Shown: piece by piece, positions 47,701 through 59,599 of the stretch
Layout of the letters: the number at the start of each line of letters is the position of its first letter
Numbering within the stretch: position 1 is the stretch's first letter
Source of the DNA: Centrapalus pauciflorus
Lineage: Eukaryota; Streptophyta; Magnoliopsida; Asterales; Asteraceae
Assembly (NCBI GenBank): GCA_020465985.1
Contig: JAANYP010007950.1
Span: 219,001 to 283,000 of the forward strand
Reading direction: 5' to 3'
DNA: 64,000 bases
The notes under the pieces: model-generated
The model's database searches: none
Seen by the model: the letters and a program-made list of their open reading frames with translations, nothing else
What the model was told of the DNA's origin: nothing
Position numbers and translations under genes: made by a program

Positions 47701-48510
47701 AGCTTATGTTAATAAACACAAAATACAACAATAATAGATCGATCAAGGAAGATTAACAATCTAGAATAATCAAGACTTTCTATAAAGCTACAAATTCTTT
47801 ATTAATATGAAAAAAGAAGATTGAGAAGACTCACATGGGTAAACTGGTAAAATATTTTAAATATCAAATCTTTACAACCTATCTCCAAGTGGGTGCCTGA
47901 GAAACTTTCAAAATCCCCACAAAAATGATGGAAAAATCAAAATTACAATACAAACAAGGGGATAAAACAGAAGAAAAAAAAAATCAGACTAAATTAAGAT
48001 AAAGTAAAAGAACAAACAAACAAACAAATTAACAAACTACAGAATGAAGATAACAATTATGAAATCGTAGAGTATTAATGATAATCTTGAAGTGGAGGTT
48101 TGGGAATTGACGGAATTTTGAAAAACGAAGCCCTTATCAATGAATTTAGGGTATAACGCGTTTGAATTTGAAGTTTGAAGAAAGAATAGGGTGTGTGAAT
48201 ACTTTATTATGGTAGATAGTTAATTATATCTTTAAAAACAAAAATAGGGAAGAACTGACTGGGTAGCAACAGTACAAGAGATTCAAAGAGGTAGGTTTAG
48301 CTGTTTAGGTTGATAATTTCATGGGAAGTAATGGCAGATTGTTGGCGTCACGGGGAGTGATTGGGTGAGGAAGTGGGTGGTAGGTATGGTACTAGGGTGA
48401 AGGCTGGATCTTTACTGTTTTTACGGCTTTAAGAAAATTCACATTGCAAGAAAGATAAATGGATGATAATCAATAGAAAGTGCTTTAAGAATGTTTTTAG
48501 TAGCAAGAAA
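47701..48510. other. TBC gene 5' flank
   Basis: About 400 bases upstream of the TBC start are AT-rich and purine-rich, probably leader and promoter. I see no gene in the rest. Confidence 0.4.
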
Positions 48511-48511
48511 A

Positions 48512-48545
48512 CTAGTGTAATACCCGTGCGGTGCACAGGGTTATG
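48512..48545 (-). mobile_element. Helitron 3' terminus
   Basis: On the minus strand, CCCTGTGCACCGCACGGG (48540-48523) forms a hairpin, followed after seven bases by CTAG at 48515-48512 and then T. Hairpin plus CTRR|T is the canonical Helitron 3' end. The element body would extend to higher coordinates; its 5' end was not found. The last bases resemble the terminus at 468 (both end ACTAG-like after GGGTA). Confidence 0.65.
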
Positions 48546-51500
48546 TGTTTTTATAATTACGACGTGAAACATCCATATTTACAACCATAACAAATTAAAA
48601 TTAATTAATAAAACATTAGTATGTAAAGGTAGTTATAATTTTTATTATGTTGAGATATTCTTTCATGTAATGAGAGTTTTAGTATTTTGTTATTGTATAA
48701 TGGTAATGTATTCATACAATCATCATACAACTTTTTGATAAACCTGAATTTTTATAATAAAAACAAACAAACAAAATAATTAAAAACATTCATGCTCATA
48801 ACGTCAATAAAATGATACGTAATGCAACAAACTTTTGGAGTTTTAGATAGAAAGGTCATATATTTGCTTAGAAATAGAGTTTGGATCCGATGGCTCACAT
48901 TGTAAAACCATCACTTTCTATTTTAACATCAAATATTCATCATCCTCGTAAGCCAATTAATTAAAAAGCAACCAACTTACTTTGTAGTTTGTAGCTCAAA
49001 AATACCCCTTCTATGACCCCAAGCAAAAGCCTATATTTAAAAAGTCTCTTTCTATTATCCACATTTGTTTTAAAAAAAAAATAGCACCTTCATTATAACC
49101 CCTATTATATAGAAAATCCTAAAAGGAAAATAGACATTAAAAACTTTGATCCATCGGCAGACCTTAAAAAATAACGAAACACTTTGCATCTCCTATTAAC
49201 CATATATGCTCAAATATCAAGTACTATGTAAATAATATAAAACCACGTTGCAACCATTCTAAAGATCAAATGACCACAAACAAATGGCTTTGCATCAAGT
49301 AAAATACAACCCAACACCCAACTTGTACTTTCTCGACCTTTGCATAAAGTTTGGAAGGATTCAACACTTGAGTTCAGGTTTACCCCTAAAATCAAGGTAA
49401 GCACACAAATCATACATGAAAATATACTTAGAATCAGAGGCTCGAAATTGCAAACCATCACTTCCAAGAAATACATGTAAGCCACCAATATGAAAAATAG
49501 TTAGTGTTTGTTGGATTTAAGCATGAACAACATAATTATGTACTTGATATTAAATGAAGATTTTATAAGTCGAACGTATAAGCTTGACAAGGGCTTCAGT
49601 ACTTTAACCAACTTGTGCCACTGTAAATAGTACAATCTAAATAGAACTACACAGGCACACAATGGTTGCAACACCATAGTGGCTGCTGTTTCTTGTCATA
49701 ATGCTTTGTTAGCTAATTTATTTTGCCAAAGTTGTGCAGTGACATTGTTCATCTTGTATGATGACATGATCCTCCATGACTAAGATACTATCTTTAAGAT
49801 ATATTTTAGGACATTCTTCAACGATGTTCTTGTAAAAAATTGGTGAGGTTTTTGGGTATGGTACTAAGGAGATTCGCTTCCTATTGTTGTAGTTGCTAGC
49901 TCCATTTATATGTTTAATATTTAAATCAAATCACTTTTTTATATTGTTCCAAGTTTAAATATGAAAGCTTATGATTATAAACATCTGCAGTAAGAAATAC
50001 ATAACAACGAACATTAAACTCATTATCAAGCAAAACGGAATTGAATTCAGCATCGTTTTAGATGACAAAGCTATTTGAAATTCAGCTACAAACTTCCCTC
50101 CAAAGCTTCCAAAAGGTTTAGCAATCTAATGTCATTAAGCCATGACTTGTTTTCTGGTTGGAAGGTCTAATTTTATTACATAAATCAAATCCAAAAAAAT
50201 GAACATGAATCAAAATAAAATCAACTGAAAAAGGTTTGAAAAATTACCATAAAATAAACGTTACAGTGACATATGTGCATTAGGCAAATTTACCACTCTC
50301 CCTTATCCAATCTTTTCTGTGTGTCTTGCACATCCGTGATTCCTCCCTCATGTATTGCTCTTCACAATTAAAACTATGAAAAAACAAAGCCAATCCCCTT
50401 TTCTCAAGTGTATATGATTTATTACAATTATATCAACAGTTAAGAAGACATCATGATAAAAGAGTGATGCAATGCTTATCAAATTCAATTAATTTTCAGA
50501 AGAACTCAATTCATTACCTAGTTTTCAATCTTTGTCACGGTTGATAACTTTCCAATCTCTTCTTATATCAACACCTTCATTTGAGAATCCAAAAGTTAGC
50601 ATTTCTAGTAGAATGTTCATTTTAGAAAGAAAAAAAATCAAAGATAAGTAAAAGAAATTGATCACATTGCGCTATATTTAGTCACAACATGTAGAAACAA
50701 CAAATTAGACCATTACCAATGACTATAAACATAAGTGAAAGAGGAATGATTGGATGTAGAAGAAGAATCATGTGTGGTGAATAATGAAGGTCCAGATCCA
50801 TTTTATGCAATAATACTTGTGCATTCTGCTTAGTAACAAATAACTAAGTTAGGATAGGATGATTGTGACTAAAAGTTGGTTTGTCCAACAGTCAATATAA
50901 AACTCCTTCAATACTTACTCGCAGGTGGCAATAAATACTATATTACTATTTAATAACAACGCATCGAATATGGTTAATCTTGTGGTTTTGTGGGTTGTCA
51001 ACACCAAAACATACTCAAGAGACATAATATACCTCTGTATCACATGTAACATCACTAGAAATAGACTGAAGATGGATCACGTACTTTGATGGTATTAATT
51101 TGGATGCAAGCATCTCCTATTCACAAGTAATTATTTCATGATTTTTGATGTTTAAAAATATCTTTCCATGAGCATGTACTTCTCCAGATCTTATTGCTCT
51201 AGAAAGTTGAGCAATCTACATGGATGCGACAATCTTCGGTAACTAAACTTAGTAAATCAAATTGATATATGTGCCCATGATAGAATGTAAAAACAACCAC
51301 AAATATTAATGACTACATTTTGTGTTTAAATGTAATACCCATGTAGAGCTCAGGACACGTATCTTTTTAGTATGACAAATGAAGTGTGCCTAAAGTGATT
51401 CTAAAATTTTCATTCTAGATAATTGCACCAGAAATAGAGCAATGTATATGGATGCTAGACTTTGTAAATCAAATTCACCTTTTAAATGTAATAGTGACCC

Positions 51501-53970
51501 ACGGTCAACAGAAAAGTTATTACAAGACTATCATGGTAAACTCCCTTTTTAACAAACTCATTTTCCATTTTTCATTTTGTATCATCATTTTGTCAATGTT
51601 TGCCAAAGAATAGATATATAAAAGTTAATTTTACAATATCCTTATATCCAATATCAATATAATATAAAAATTACTAACAAACTTATACGGTGCATAAAAA
51701 AGAAGAGTTATTACAAGACATATTTTTTAGTGTGTGAACAAATTAATTACATGCATGTTTTGTAAGTTATTTTTTCTCCTGGTTTGAAAATTTTCCAAAT
51801 CCCGAGTACGTGCCAACCCAGTCCTCTTGATTGAAATATTGATAAAGTGTTTTATGACTTCTTCTAATGAATTAACCCTTGACTTGCTAACATATTATTT
51901 GTGATATTAATGGATGAGGCCACTTTTGGCAAATCCAAAGCCTCCCCATGCATGTGTACAACTCAATATACCTTAATATATTATTTCATGTGTTTTTGGC
52001 CATGCACGCTACCTCCTTATTGTGATAATATCATGAACCGCTTGCTGAGCATCTTGTTTTTGCAGTACGTTGATCGGCTCTGGAGTCCCACATAGGCTCA
52101 GATCAGTGTATTAGATAGATACAAATAACTGTCATGTACAATGCTAACACGCATGAGACTGTGACAGAGATATCGGTATCTAGTCATTGAAGCAGGATTT
52201 GTTCACTTTCTCTGAAGGTCAACTAACCGCTAACTCGTTCCAATACACTTAAATTAGAAGAGTTCGTCGAGTAGTTTATGCAGTTTGTGGTTTATGCCAT
52301 GGTATCTAGCTTAATGAGTTTTACAGATGACCGCAACAATGAGTTAGTATGATTTTTCAACAACAGTGAGCTAAAAAAAGAATGGTCAAGATTACTATGG
52401 TGTCTAATTGCTTTGATGACTAATTGTTAGTATGATTTTTCAACAACAGTGAGCTAAAAAAAGAATGGTCAAGATTACCATGGTGTCTAATTGTCTTGAT
52501 GACTAATTTCACTTCTTCCCGATCAATACTCCAATTTCGATTGCAATTAACTCTGCTTAAAGCAAAAAAAATTAGCAGATTCAGTTCAGGATCTGAGTCA
52601 TATCAGCTCACTAAGTTTATAGTGAGATAATTTCTTCTATCTCAAATGTTTGTTGCTTCGACTTTATTTTTGTTTCAAAATTTTCACAAATAGTACTTGA
52701 TATATTGTATGCATATATAAGAAACTTTAATTATAGCTTTCGATATCGACTTACCATCTTATGCAGGCTCCACCCTTTCAGAAAGAAAGACAACCACATG
52801 TGACTCGCTACCAGTAACAAACCTGAACGTAACACACAAATAAGAGACAGAAATTGATGCAAAATTAATAAAGCAATAGAAACATACTAATGTTAATCAT
52901 AGACCGAAACAATAGAAGTGAAAGGTAAAAACACAATATCATTCAAAATATATTCATCAGCAAGAGTTTGAATTTATAAAGTTTAAAATGTTTACATCTA
53001 TAAAAGATATGAGCAACTACATTCCTTCATCTGGGAAAGTTCACTACTTGATACTTCACATTTTAGGGTTTCAATATAGCGTTTGGATTAAAAAAAAGGA
53101 AGCAATTCTAATAGAGAAAATAATGATGGATGTAGAACACATTGGTAATTTTGTGCCAGAGTTATATTTCTTCTTCATCCAAGCAAGTAGTAATTAGGTT
53201 TTGAGTTTATGGACAATGGGTTTACGAGTTGAGTTCCTGGAGGTTCAGAAGGGTTTAAAGTTGCCGGAGATGTAAAAGATCGATGGAAAACACGAAATTG
53301 ATGCTAAATTACTAACCTGTGACTACCTGTCGGCTACTCGGCTGCCTCATTTTGACGACATTCTCCTCCTGCCGACTCGACTGCTTCCATCACACATATA
53401 TCTGGATGAATGTGTTTAGCAAGGAAAGGGAAAATCGATTCTTCTTCTTCATCGGGAGAGATATATAGAGAGAGATGCGCAACGTGGTATGAGGCAGTTT
53501 TTTCAAGTTTTTTGCACGATCTATGGCCAACTAGCGACAGTTATACAACATGGTTGGAGCATGCTTTAAAAGGTTATACATCAAGCTTAAGAGAAGTGTA
53601 CAATTATCCGGTTGAAACTGTTAATGGATTATTGTGCATTAATTACTTGTAACATGTGCAGTAAAATAAGTCAATCAATTAACACGGCTGAGATTGAATG
53701 TTAAGAGATCCAACGGTTATTAATTACCCATGAAGAAAACCTTCTCTCTCCTTCATGGGTAATATATATGGGGAATTTGAAAGGCAACATTCTCAGTTTA
53801 TTAATAACTAGGTTACTATTCAAGTTAATAATATATATAAATAAATATTTATAATATACGAAAAGACAATAATAATACATTAGAATTTATATAATTTTAG
53901 TTAATTAAATTATTTAAGTTAAAATTTAATAGAATAGCTTTGATTTGATTTAAATTTTAAGTTATATTGT
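48546..53970. other. Gene-poor region, possible Helitron interior
   Basis: I see no confident gene. Open frames are short (49210-49488 minus, 52988-53197 plus, 53410-53652 plus) and match no family I know. Related segments repeat near 51190-51270 and 51420-51490 (AGCAAT.TA.ATGGATGC, GTAAATCAAATT). Around 53250-53480 the minus strand has gene-like composition (CTCTCTC leader, a short start AGGCAGCCGAGTAGC, then CACAG|GTTAGT) and may be a decayed exon. Confidence 0.4.
52343..52508. repeat. Recent 83-bp tandem duplication
   Basis: The block starting GTTAGTATGATTTTTCAACA occurs at 52343 and again at 52426 with only a few differences, so the duplication is young. Confidence 0.9.
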
Positions 53971-54074
53971 AGTAGGTGACATGAAAATTAAAAAAATGAC
54001 AAATGACATGAAAAATTAAAAAAATGACAAATGACAAACTAAAAGGAAACATAACAATGATAAATTTTTACTCA

Positions 54075-54420
54075 TCTATATTATATATTATAAGAAAAAC
54101 ACTTGGAGTTTCTGGGCCATTGGATGGAAAAAAATCAATGGTCCAGATTAATGACAACTCATAATTATTTATGAAATGTCTGTTATACCCTTAATTAAAA
54201 TCAATAATTACACATATGCCATTTTTTTAATTCATTTCCAAATTTACTACCTTAAGTTAATTACATTAAATTTTGATTTTAATTTTTTCATGAATGAATT
54301 AATATTTACCTAAAATAAATATGTGTCATTATTATCATTAATGATCATAGTTAAATTCAAATGTAAATTCAAATGCAATTAACACATAAGCACATATCAC
54401 ATGTCAATTACAGTAATTCT
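54075..54420 (+). mobile_element. Possible Helitron 5' end
   Basis: After an A, the sequence TCTATATTATATATTATAAG, then AAAAACACTTGGAG, has the A|TC start and AT-rich opening common to plant Helitron 5' termini. A body rich in T/A follows, and no matching 3' end was found before the LINE. It is in the opposite orientation to the terminus at 48512, so the two are not one element. Confidence 0.35.
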
Positions 54421-54479
54421 ACACTCTTTGGCATAACATGTCTCACTAACCTCTTCCTAGAGGTACTTGAGATCCAATA

Positions 54480-56450
54480 ATACACTGAGATACACATCTC
54501 AATGGAGGAGACCCCCCCCCCCTGCTGCCAAGCCATGCCCGTGGAGGCTAGCAAAAATAACAAAGCTCAAGAGCAACCTGCAATAATCTCAGCCCCCTCG
54601 CGATAACTTTCAAACCCAAAGCATTCTAAAAGCATTTCAAGATGACCCGTAAAATTTTGACAATTATATTGCTCCATTTTCCCAGAAAAACTTTGTCATA
54701 TGTGTATTAAAGATGTGATACCATCTCTTTATTCGACTTTTACCTTTGAAGGTTAACCTTTCAATCTCTCCCGTCATAACTATAACTATAATTAGACCTT
54801 CCACAATAATTAGATACAAGAAAGGGGATAACGGGGTCTCCTTGCCTAAACCCCATTTTCAAACTCTTTTAATGGCGACCCATTGAATAGAACCGAAACA
54901 CTTATAGAACGCAAACACTCTTTGATCCAACTTCTCCATTTTAGACCAAACCCCATAAGCTCCTTAATATTGTCTAGGTAGCCCCAACTAATGCTGTCAA
55001 ACGCCTTTCAAAACCAACTTTAAAAATTAAACCTTTCTTTTTATTTCTTGTCAAATCATCATGACCTTGGCAACAATTAACAGCTCATCCAATTTGAAAT
55101 TTCCCCTAATAAAAGCATTCTTAGCCTCTTCTATACCTTATGAATAACTCTTCACAACCTTTTCTGCCAAATTTTCACTATGATATTATAATATCCACCC
55201 AATAGACTAATTGGCCTATAATCACTAATACTATGGGTTAGTCACATTTGGGACTAACGAAATGAAGAATTTGTTACAACCTGGGCTAATATTACCATAC
55301 TCCCAAAACCACTTTGTTGTCATCGTCAAGTTTTCCTTGGATTTGTAAAAAATGAAAGTTAAAGCCATTTGGTCTTGGTGCCTTATTACTTCCACATCTG
55401 TTTATAGCCTTCCAAACATCTTTTGAAAAATCTTCTTCAAAATTGATGTTATCTTTTTTTGATATTGTTTTAAACCTTTCACTTGTTTTCACTCAATTAC
55501 GATTTCCACATATCCTCAAATCTACTTGCAAAGTGATCCTTGATGACATCTTTAATATTGTTTGGCTCGTCACACCAGACCCCACTTATATTTAGCCCTT
55601 GCAGTATATTTTTTATGATTCTAATTGTAATTGAAGCATTAAAAAACTTATGATTCATCCCCTTCTACATTCCACTTGATTCTCGCCTTCTGTTTCATCA
55701 TCAATTCTTTGACTCGATTTTTATCTAACCACTTCAATCTCACTTCTTTCCACAACATTCTCTTATCCTTCGTGAGTTGCCATGTTTCCACCTCCAACTC
55801 TCATTTACTTGTTGCCTCTTTAAGCTCATTTATCTCATTTTTAAATTTATCTCTAAGTACTTTATATGGCTCGATTGAAGAAACCAATTTTTCCCGAGCC
55901 AAATTTACCACTTCAGTGAAATCTTTCTCCTTCGTCCATACATCAAAGCATCTAAACGACATTCAGCTGAAATCTAGCTTCATTTGTTTCAAAATTATTG
56001 GACAATGATTTGTTAGTCGTGTATCAAACATTTTTGCCAAAAGATTTCCCCAATTATCATAAACTCTGTCATAAGCAAATTTCGATCCAATTTACTAATT
56101 TTAGTACCATCACCACTCACTCACTCACTCACTCACTCACTCATGTGAGTTTTGTGCCCCTTAAGCCAATGTCTATTAAATTTTCTTCTTGAATAAACTT
56201 ATTAAACCCTGTTGCTGTTGTTGCATTCAGATTCAAATTCAACATTTCCTATCTAGTATCTATCCATTAAAGTTCCCAAAGATAAACCATAACACATCAA
56301 CAGAACCTCCGTCAACATGTCCCAAATTACCAAAATCTTGTCATCCGATAGGGACCCATAGACATTAATGAATCCAAATAAACCCGGTTTTTGAACCAAA
56401 TTCCTTACCATTGCCAGAAATCTCTCCTTTCCCTTCACTATCTTTTATTG
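54480..56450 (-). pseudogene. Dead LINE retrotransposon (endonuclease + RT)
   Basis: Read on the minus strand, an endonuclease segment (about 56440-56260: FGFINVYGSLSDDKILVIWD) is followed by reverse-transcriptase segments (about 55440-55350: WKAINRCGSNKAP; about 55010-54820: FEKAFDSISWGYLDNI, LKWRSWIKECL, then GNPL-like QGD remnants). The order endonuclease-RT is that of plant L1-type LINEs. Frameshifts and stops break every block. The endonuclease GDFN motif reads GNFN, and the RT YADD box is destroyed by a stop and substitutions near 54700. It is non-functional. A C run at about 54511-54522 interrupts its 3' part. The 5' end lies about 110 bp from the putative TAF6 leader exon. Confidence 0.8.
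56115..56146. repeat. (ACTC)n microsatellite
   Basis: About seven consecutive ACTC units lie inside the LINE relic. Confidence 0.95.
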
Positions 56451-56559
56451 ACGGTTACAAAATTTAGATCATTTGTTGGTTCCAAAGAAAAAATTGGTAT
56501 TTTGTTTGCATTAATTAGAAAGCTTTCTTTATGATTTAGGGGCTGTTTTCTTTCCTCCG

Positions 56560-56849
56560 TAAACAATTGTGTTGTTTCTCTTATTCGATAAGTGAACTAA
56601 ATCATACCGAGTTTCTTTTCTCGGTATCATTATTGACCGCTTTGATCATATCTTATTACTCTCTGATTAACCCTAATTTGATAACCACGCACGCTTTCCT
56701 CACCCCTTCGCTAGTTCGCTGCCTTAACACCCCCTGCGACGCTCCTCCTTTGCGGCCACTGTCCCGTCTCCGGCCATTGCTGCTTCCTTCTCTGCCTGCG
56801 GCGTCATCCCGTGCTCGGTTCTTTCCTACGGCATCCTCTCTTGCTAGGT
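56560..56849 (+). promoter_or_regulatory. Probable TAF6 5'-UTR exon and core promoter
   Basis: The stretch is CT- and GC-rich against AT-rich surroundings (GCTAGTTCGCTGCC, CGTCTCCGGCCATTGC) and ends in TTGCTAG|GTAAAAAC, a good donor at 56849/56850. The next acceptor in line with the TAF6 start is GTTACAG at 61073-61079, giving a 4.2-kb leader intron. A frame of 94 codons within it has no family match and is more likely untranslated. This is inferred and needs transcript support. Confidence 0.5.
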
Positions 56850-59205
56850 AAAAACTCGATTTCTCTTTACAAAATCTCGATTTTTGATATATTTGTTACA
56901 AAGTCGATTTTTATATGTATGTACGGGTTTTTGGTGTTTGATACTTGATACAAAATCAATTTTTTTATTTGATAATTGTTAAATGTTTTGGTCATTTGTT
57001 GTGAATCGGACAGTTCTTTATATATAGAAGCAATTTTTGGTGTATAATACTTGTTCAATGTTTTGGTGTGATTAAGGCTGCCATTAGATTACTTTTATGT
57101 GCAATTTTGGCATCTGAATTACTTGGCTATGATGTGTTTTATGGGGCTGTTAAAGAGGCTGAAAATGGGTGGGTTTTGAGTATGCAAGAGGGAGTGGTTT
57201 GAGACTGATGCTGTTTTGCGAGTTCCTTTGGGGAACTTCTTGTTTTTCTAGATTCTGTTTTTTGATGGCTGGGATGAAAAGTCAGAAAGACCCACATGAT
57301 AGCCTGCACCATGGTGGATGGATGATGAAAGTCATTTGTTGGTGTCTTTGGTGGGGTTAATTTAGTTGGTTATGCCAATTGTAATTTCTTTGTGTTTTTA
57401 GGATGACTGGTGTAAAAAAGCACAGGGTAAAATAAGTAGAGTTTTGTGCTAGATCTGTAGATCACAACACTCGCATATGCTTGATATAGAGATTTGTGAA
57501 TTTACTTGTACTATCTTTGAGTATATCATTCTGATCTTGAGTATATATATTGTTTTATCTTGTTAGTCATTATGCATTTGATTCTGGCGATGTACATGAT
57601 TTTGATTTGGGATGGATTTTGTATATCATCATGTATATGATTCAGTATTCAATATTTAGCGCTACCACTTACCAATAAGCAATGTAATAAGTAGTCAGTC
57701 ACTTATCACTTATGTAAAAGAACAAAACCTTACTTATTAGTTATTTGGAGTTCATTTGGCTCTTAATATGAGATATCATTTAACCGCAAGTTTCTTTTCT
57801 GGTTTAAACCGAAAACCGTCTCGGACACAAAAAACCAAAATCGTTAAAAGTTAAAACCATGAGTTGAAACCAAAAATCCAAAAATCCAAACCAGAAAACT
57901 GAAAACGAACCCATAAAAATAAAAAAAACCGAATGGTATAACTAACCTAAAAACCTATGGTGTTAGACTGTTAGTTTTCTGTTGGATAACCAAGTTCCTA
58001 GCAAAACCCTAGATGGCTTGTTTTTGTTAGTAGGAACAGACTTGGAGTGTGTTTCCTTTAGTGAATTCATGAACAGGATCTCTCAGTTATCAGTATAATT
58101 AAATGCTTGTACTCAAGAATGAAAACAAGAAGAGATAAAAATTGTGTCTCACTAGAATGTATGTGCCTAATATCTTTATGTCAATCAGTGTTATAGATAG
58201 CACTAGTGGAAAGCTTTCTAATGTTAATCGTATAAGTAATGGATGATAATCGACTTTGTTCAGAGATATTCTTTTTCTATTTTAAAGATTCTCATATTTT
58301 AATTCATTAGAACTCACAAATGCACAAATTTATGAGTTCCATAAAAAGAAATTGGCTCTTAGATAGCCAGTAACATTTTTCCTCTTATAAGTAGGATGAT
58401 GGGATGTATAAGTGAAAGCTCATTTAAATATATATAAATACATTTTTTTTGTCTAGAATCTAGATTATGTAAATGTGAAAAATTTTAGAGTTTGGTACTA
58501 TGTTATATCAAGATAATTACCTTTTTGAATTAGAAATTTGTTGCTTCATTGATAGAATTAGTCATAGAAGATGTGCAACCTTTCCTTCAAGTTGAGAAAA
58601 CTTGATTGAAAAATTAACATTTATCTCTGCTTAAAATTTTGAGACGCTTAATTCAACAATTAGTTGCTGCTGAAGCAACTCTGAAACTCCTAGAGTCGTA
58701 GGTAACTGATCACACAGGCCTATCTAATCGATGTGGTGGTGCAAAGCTGAACCCCTAGGCGGCTTTTTAAGAGGTCCTAGATGGGGATTGTTGGAACAAT
58801 TTAGGCAATAAAGGTAGTCAATTGCTTTATGCAAAATTATATATGGAAATACTAGAACAGTCTCGACTAACAAGAAGAAAGACTCGTGATGTTATCTTAA
58901 AAATAACAATCTCTTTCATCAGTCAGGATTGTAAAAGAGTTTGATATGAATTTTCTAGTGAAATTCTAATGATATTAATCAAGATAACCACGCCATGTTA
59001 TTTTGTTTAATTATAAACTAGTTTTTCTGTCATTTTTACTATTGGAGATGACGAGCGGTATGTTACATCTTGGAACTGGAATCTAGAACATTGGGATATC
59101 ATCAAGGGTGAATCATCGATGAATTGGGGTTGTTGTTCACTTGTCAACGTTATTTAACCAAGATAATCAGACCATGTTCTTTTGTTGATTTATAGGTGAA
59201 CATAT
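56850..59205. other. Probable TAF6 leader intron, left part
   Basis: AT-rich, T-biased sequence in the sense of the gene. It contains AACC/AAAACC-rich low-complexity DNA near 57800-57930. There is no gene of its own; the frame at 57169-57360 has no family match. Confidence 0.5.
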
Positions 59206-59208
59206 TAC

Positions 59209-59568
59209 GAGGGTGTTTGGTTTTGCATTATTATAGAGATTATTAGATTATTACGTTACAATAACATAAATAATTGGTTTAAAGTGTTTGATTGCATTTA
59301 TTAATAAATGATTATTTACGTTTAAAACTAATCGTACCACACTTTTTCATAAGTTAAAAAATGTAGCTTATTGGCTGAATAAGTGATTATTTGGTCATTT
59401 TACAAGTTAAAACGCAAATCCAAACACTTTAAAAACTGAATATTTGATAATTGTGATAGCAAACAACAGAAGCTAAACCAAATATTAAATTTCAGCAACA
59501 ATTTTAGTTACAACTATATTTGATTATTAGTTCTGGAACACTTTTTCAAAGGCAAATCCAAAAACCCT
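59209..59568. mobile_element. MITE, family B copy 4 (best preserved)
   Basis: The 360-bp element has inverted termini GAGGGTGTTTGG and CCAAAAACCCTC and is flanked by TAC on both sides (59206-59208, 59569-59571). The interior motifs AACGCAAATCCAAACAC and AGCAAACAACAGAAGC are shared with the copies at 9816, 23013 and 24680. A 3-bp duplication and GGGTGTTTGG ends suggest a PIF/Harbinger-like or related DNA transposon. Confidence 0.8.
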
Positions 59569-59599
59569 CTACTTATCAAACTTTTCAAACGCAATTTTT

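Noticed and set aside
49210..49488. Minus-strand 92-codon frame, considered as a Helitron RPA-like piece
   Set aside because: No zinc-finger or OB-fold motif could be aligned; too weak to call.
53410..53652. 80-codon plus-strand frame
   Set aside because: No family resemblance and no supporting splice or start context.
56567..56851. 94-codon frame read as a protein
   Set aside because: Better explained as an untranslated leader exon: ends at a good splice donor, Pro/Leu/Ser-rich only because of CT-rich DNA.
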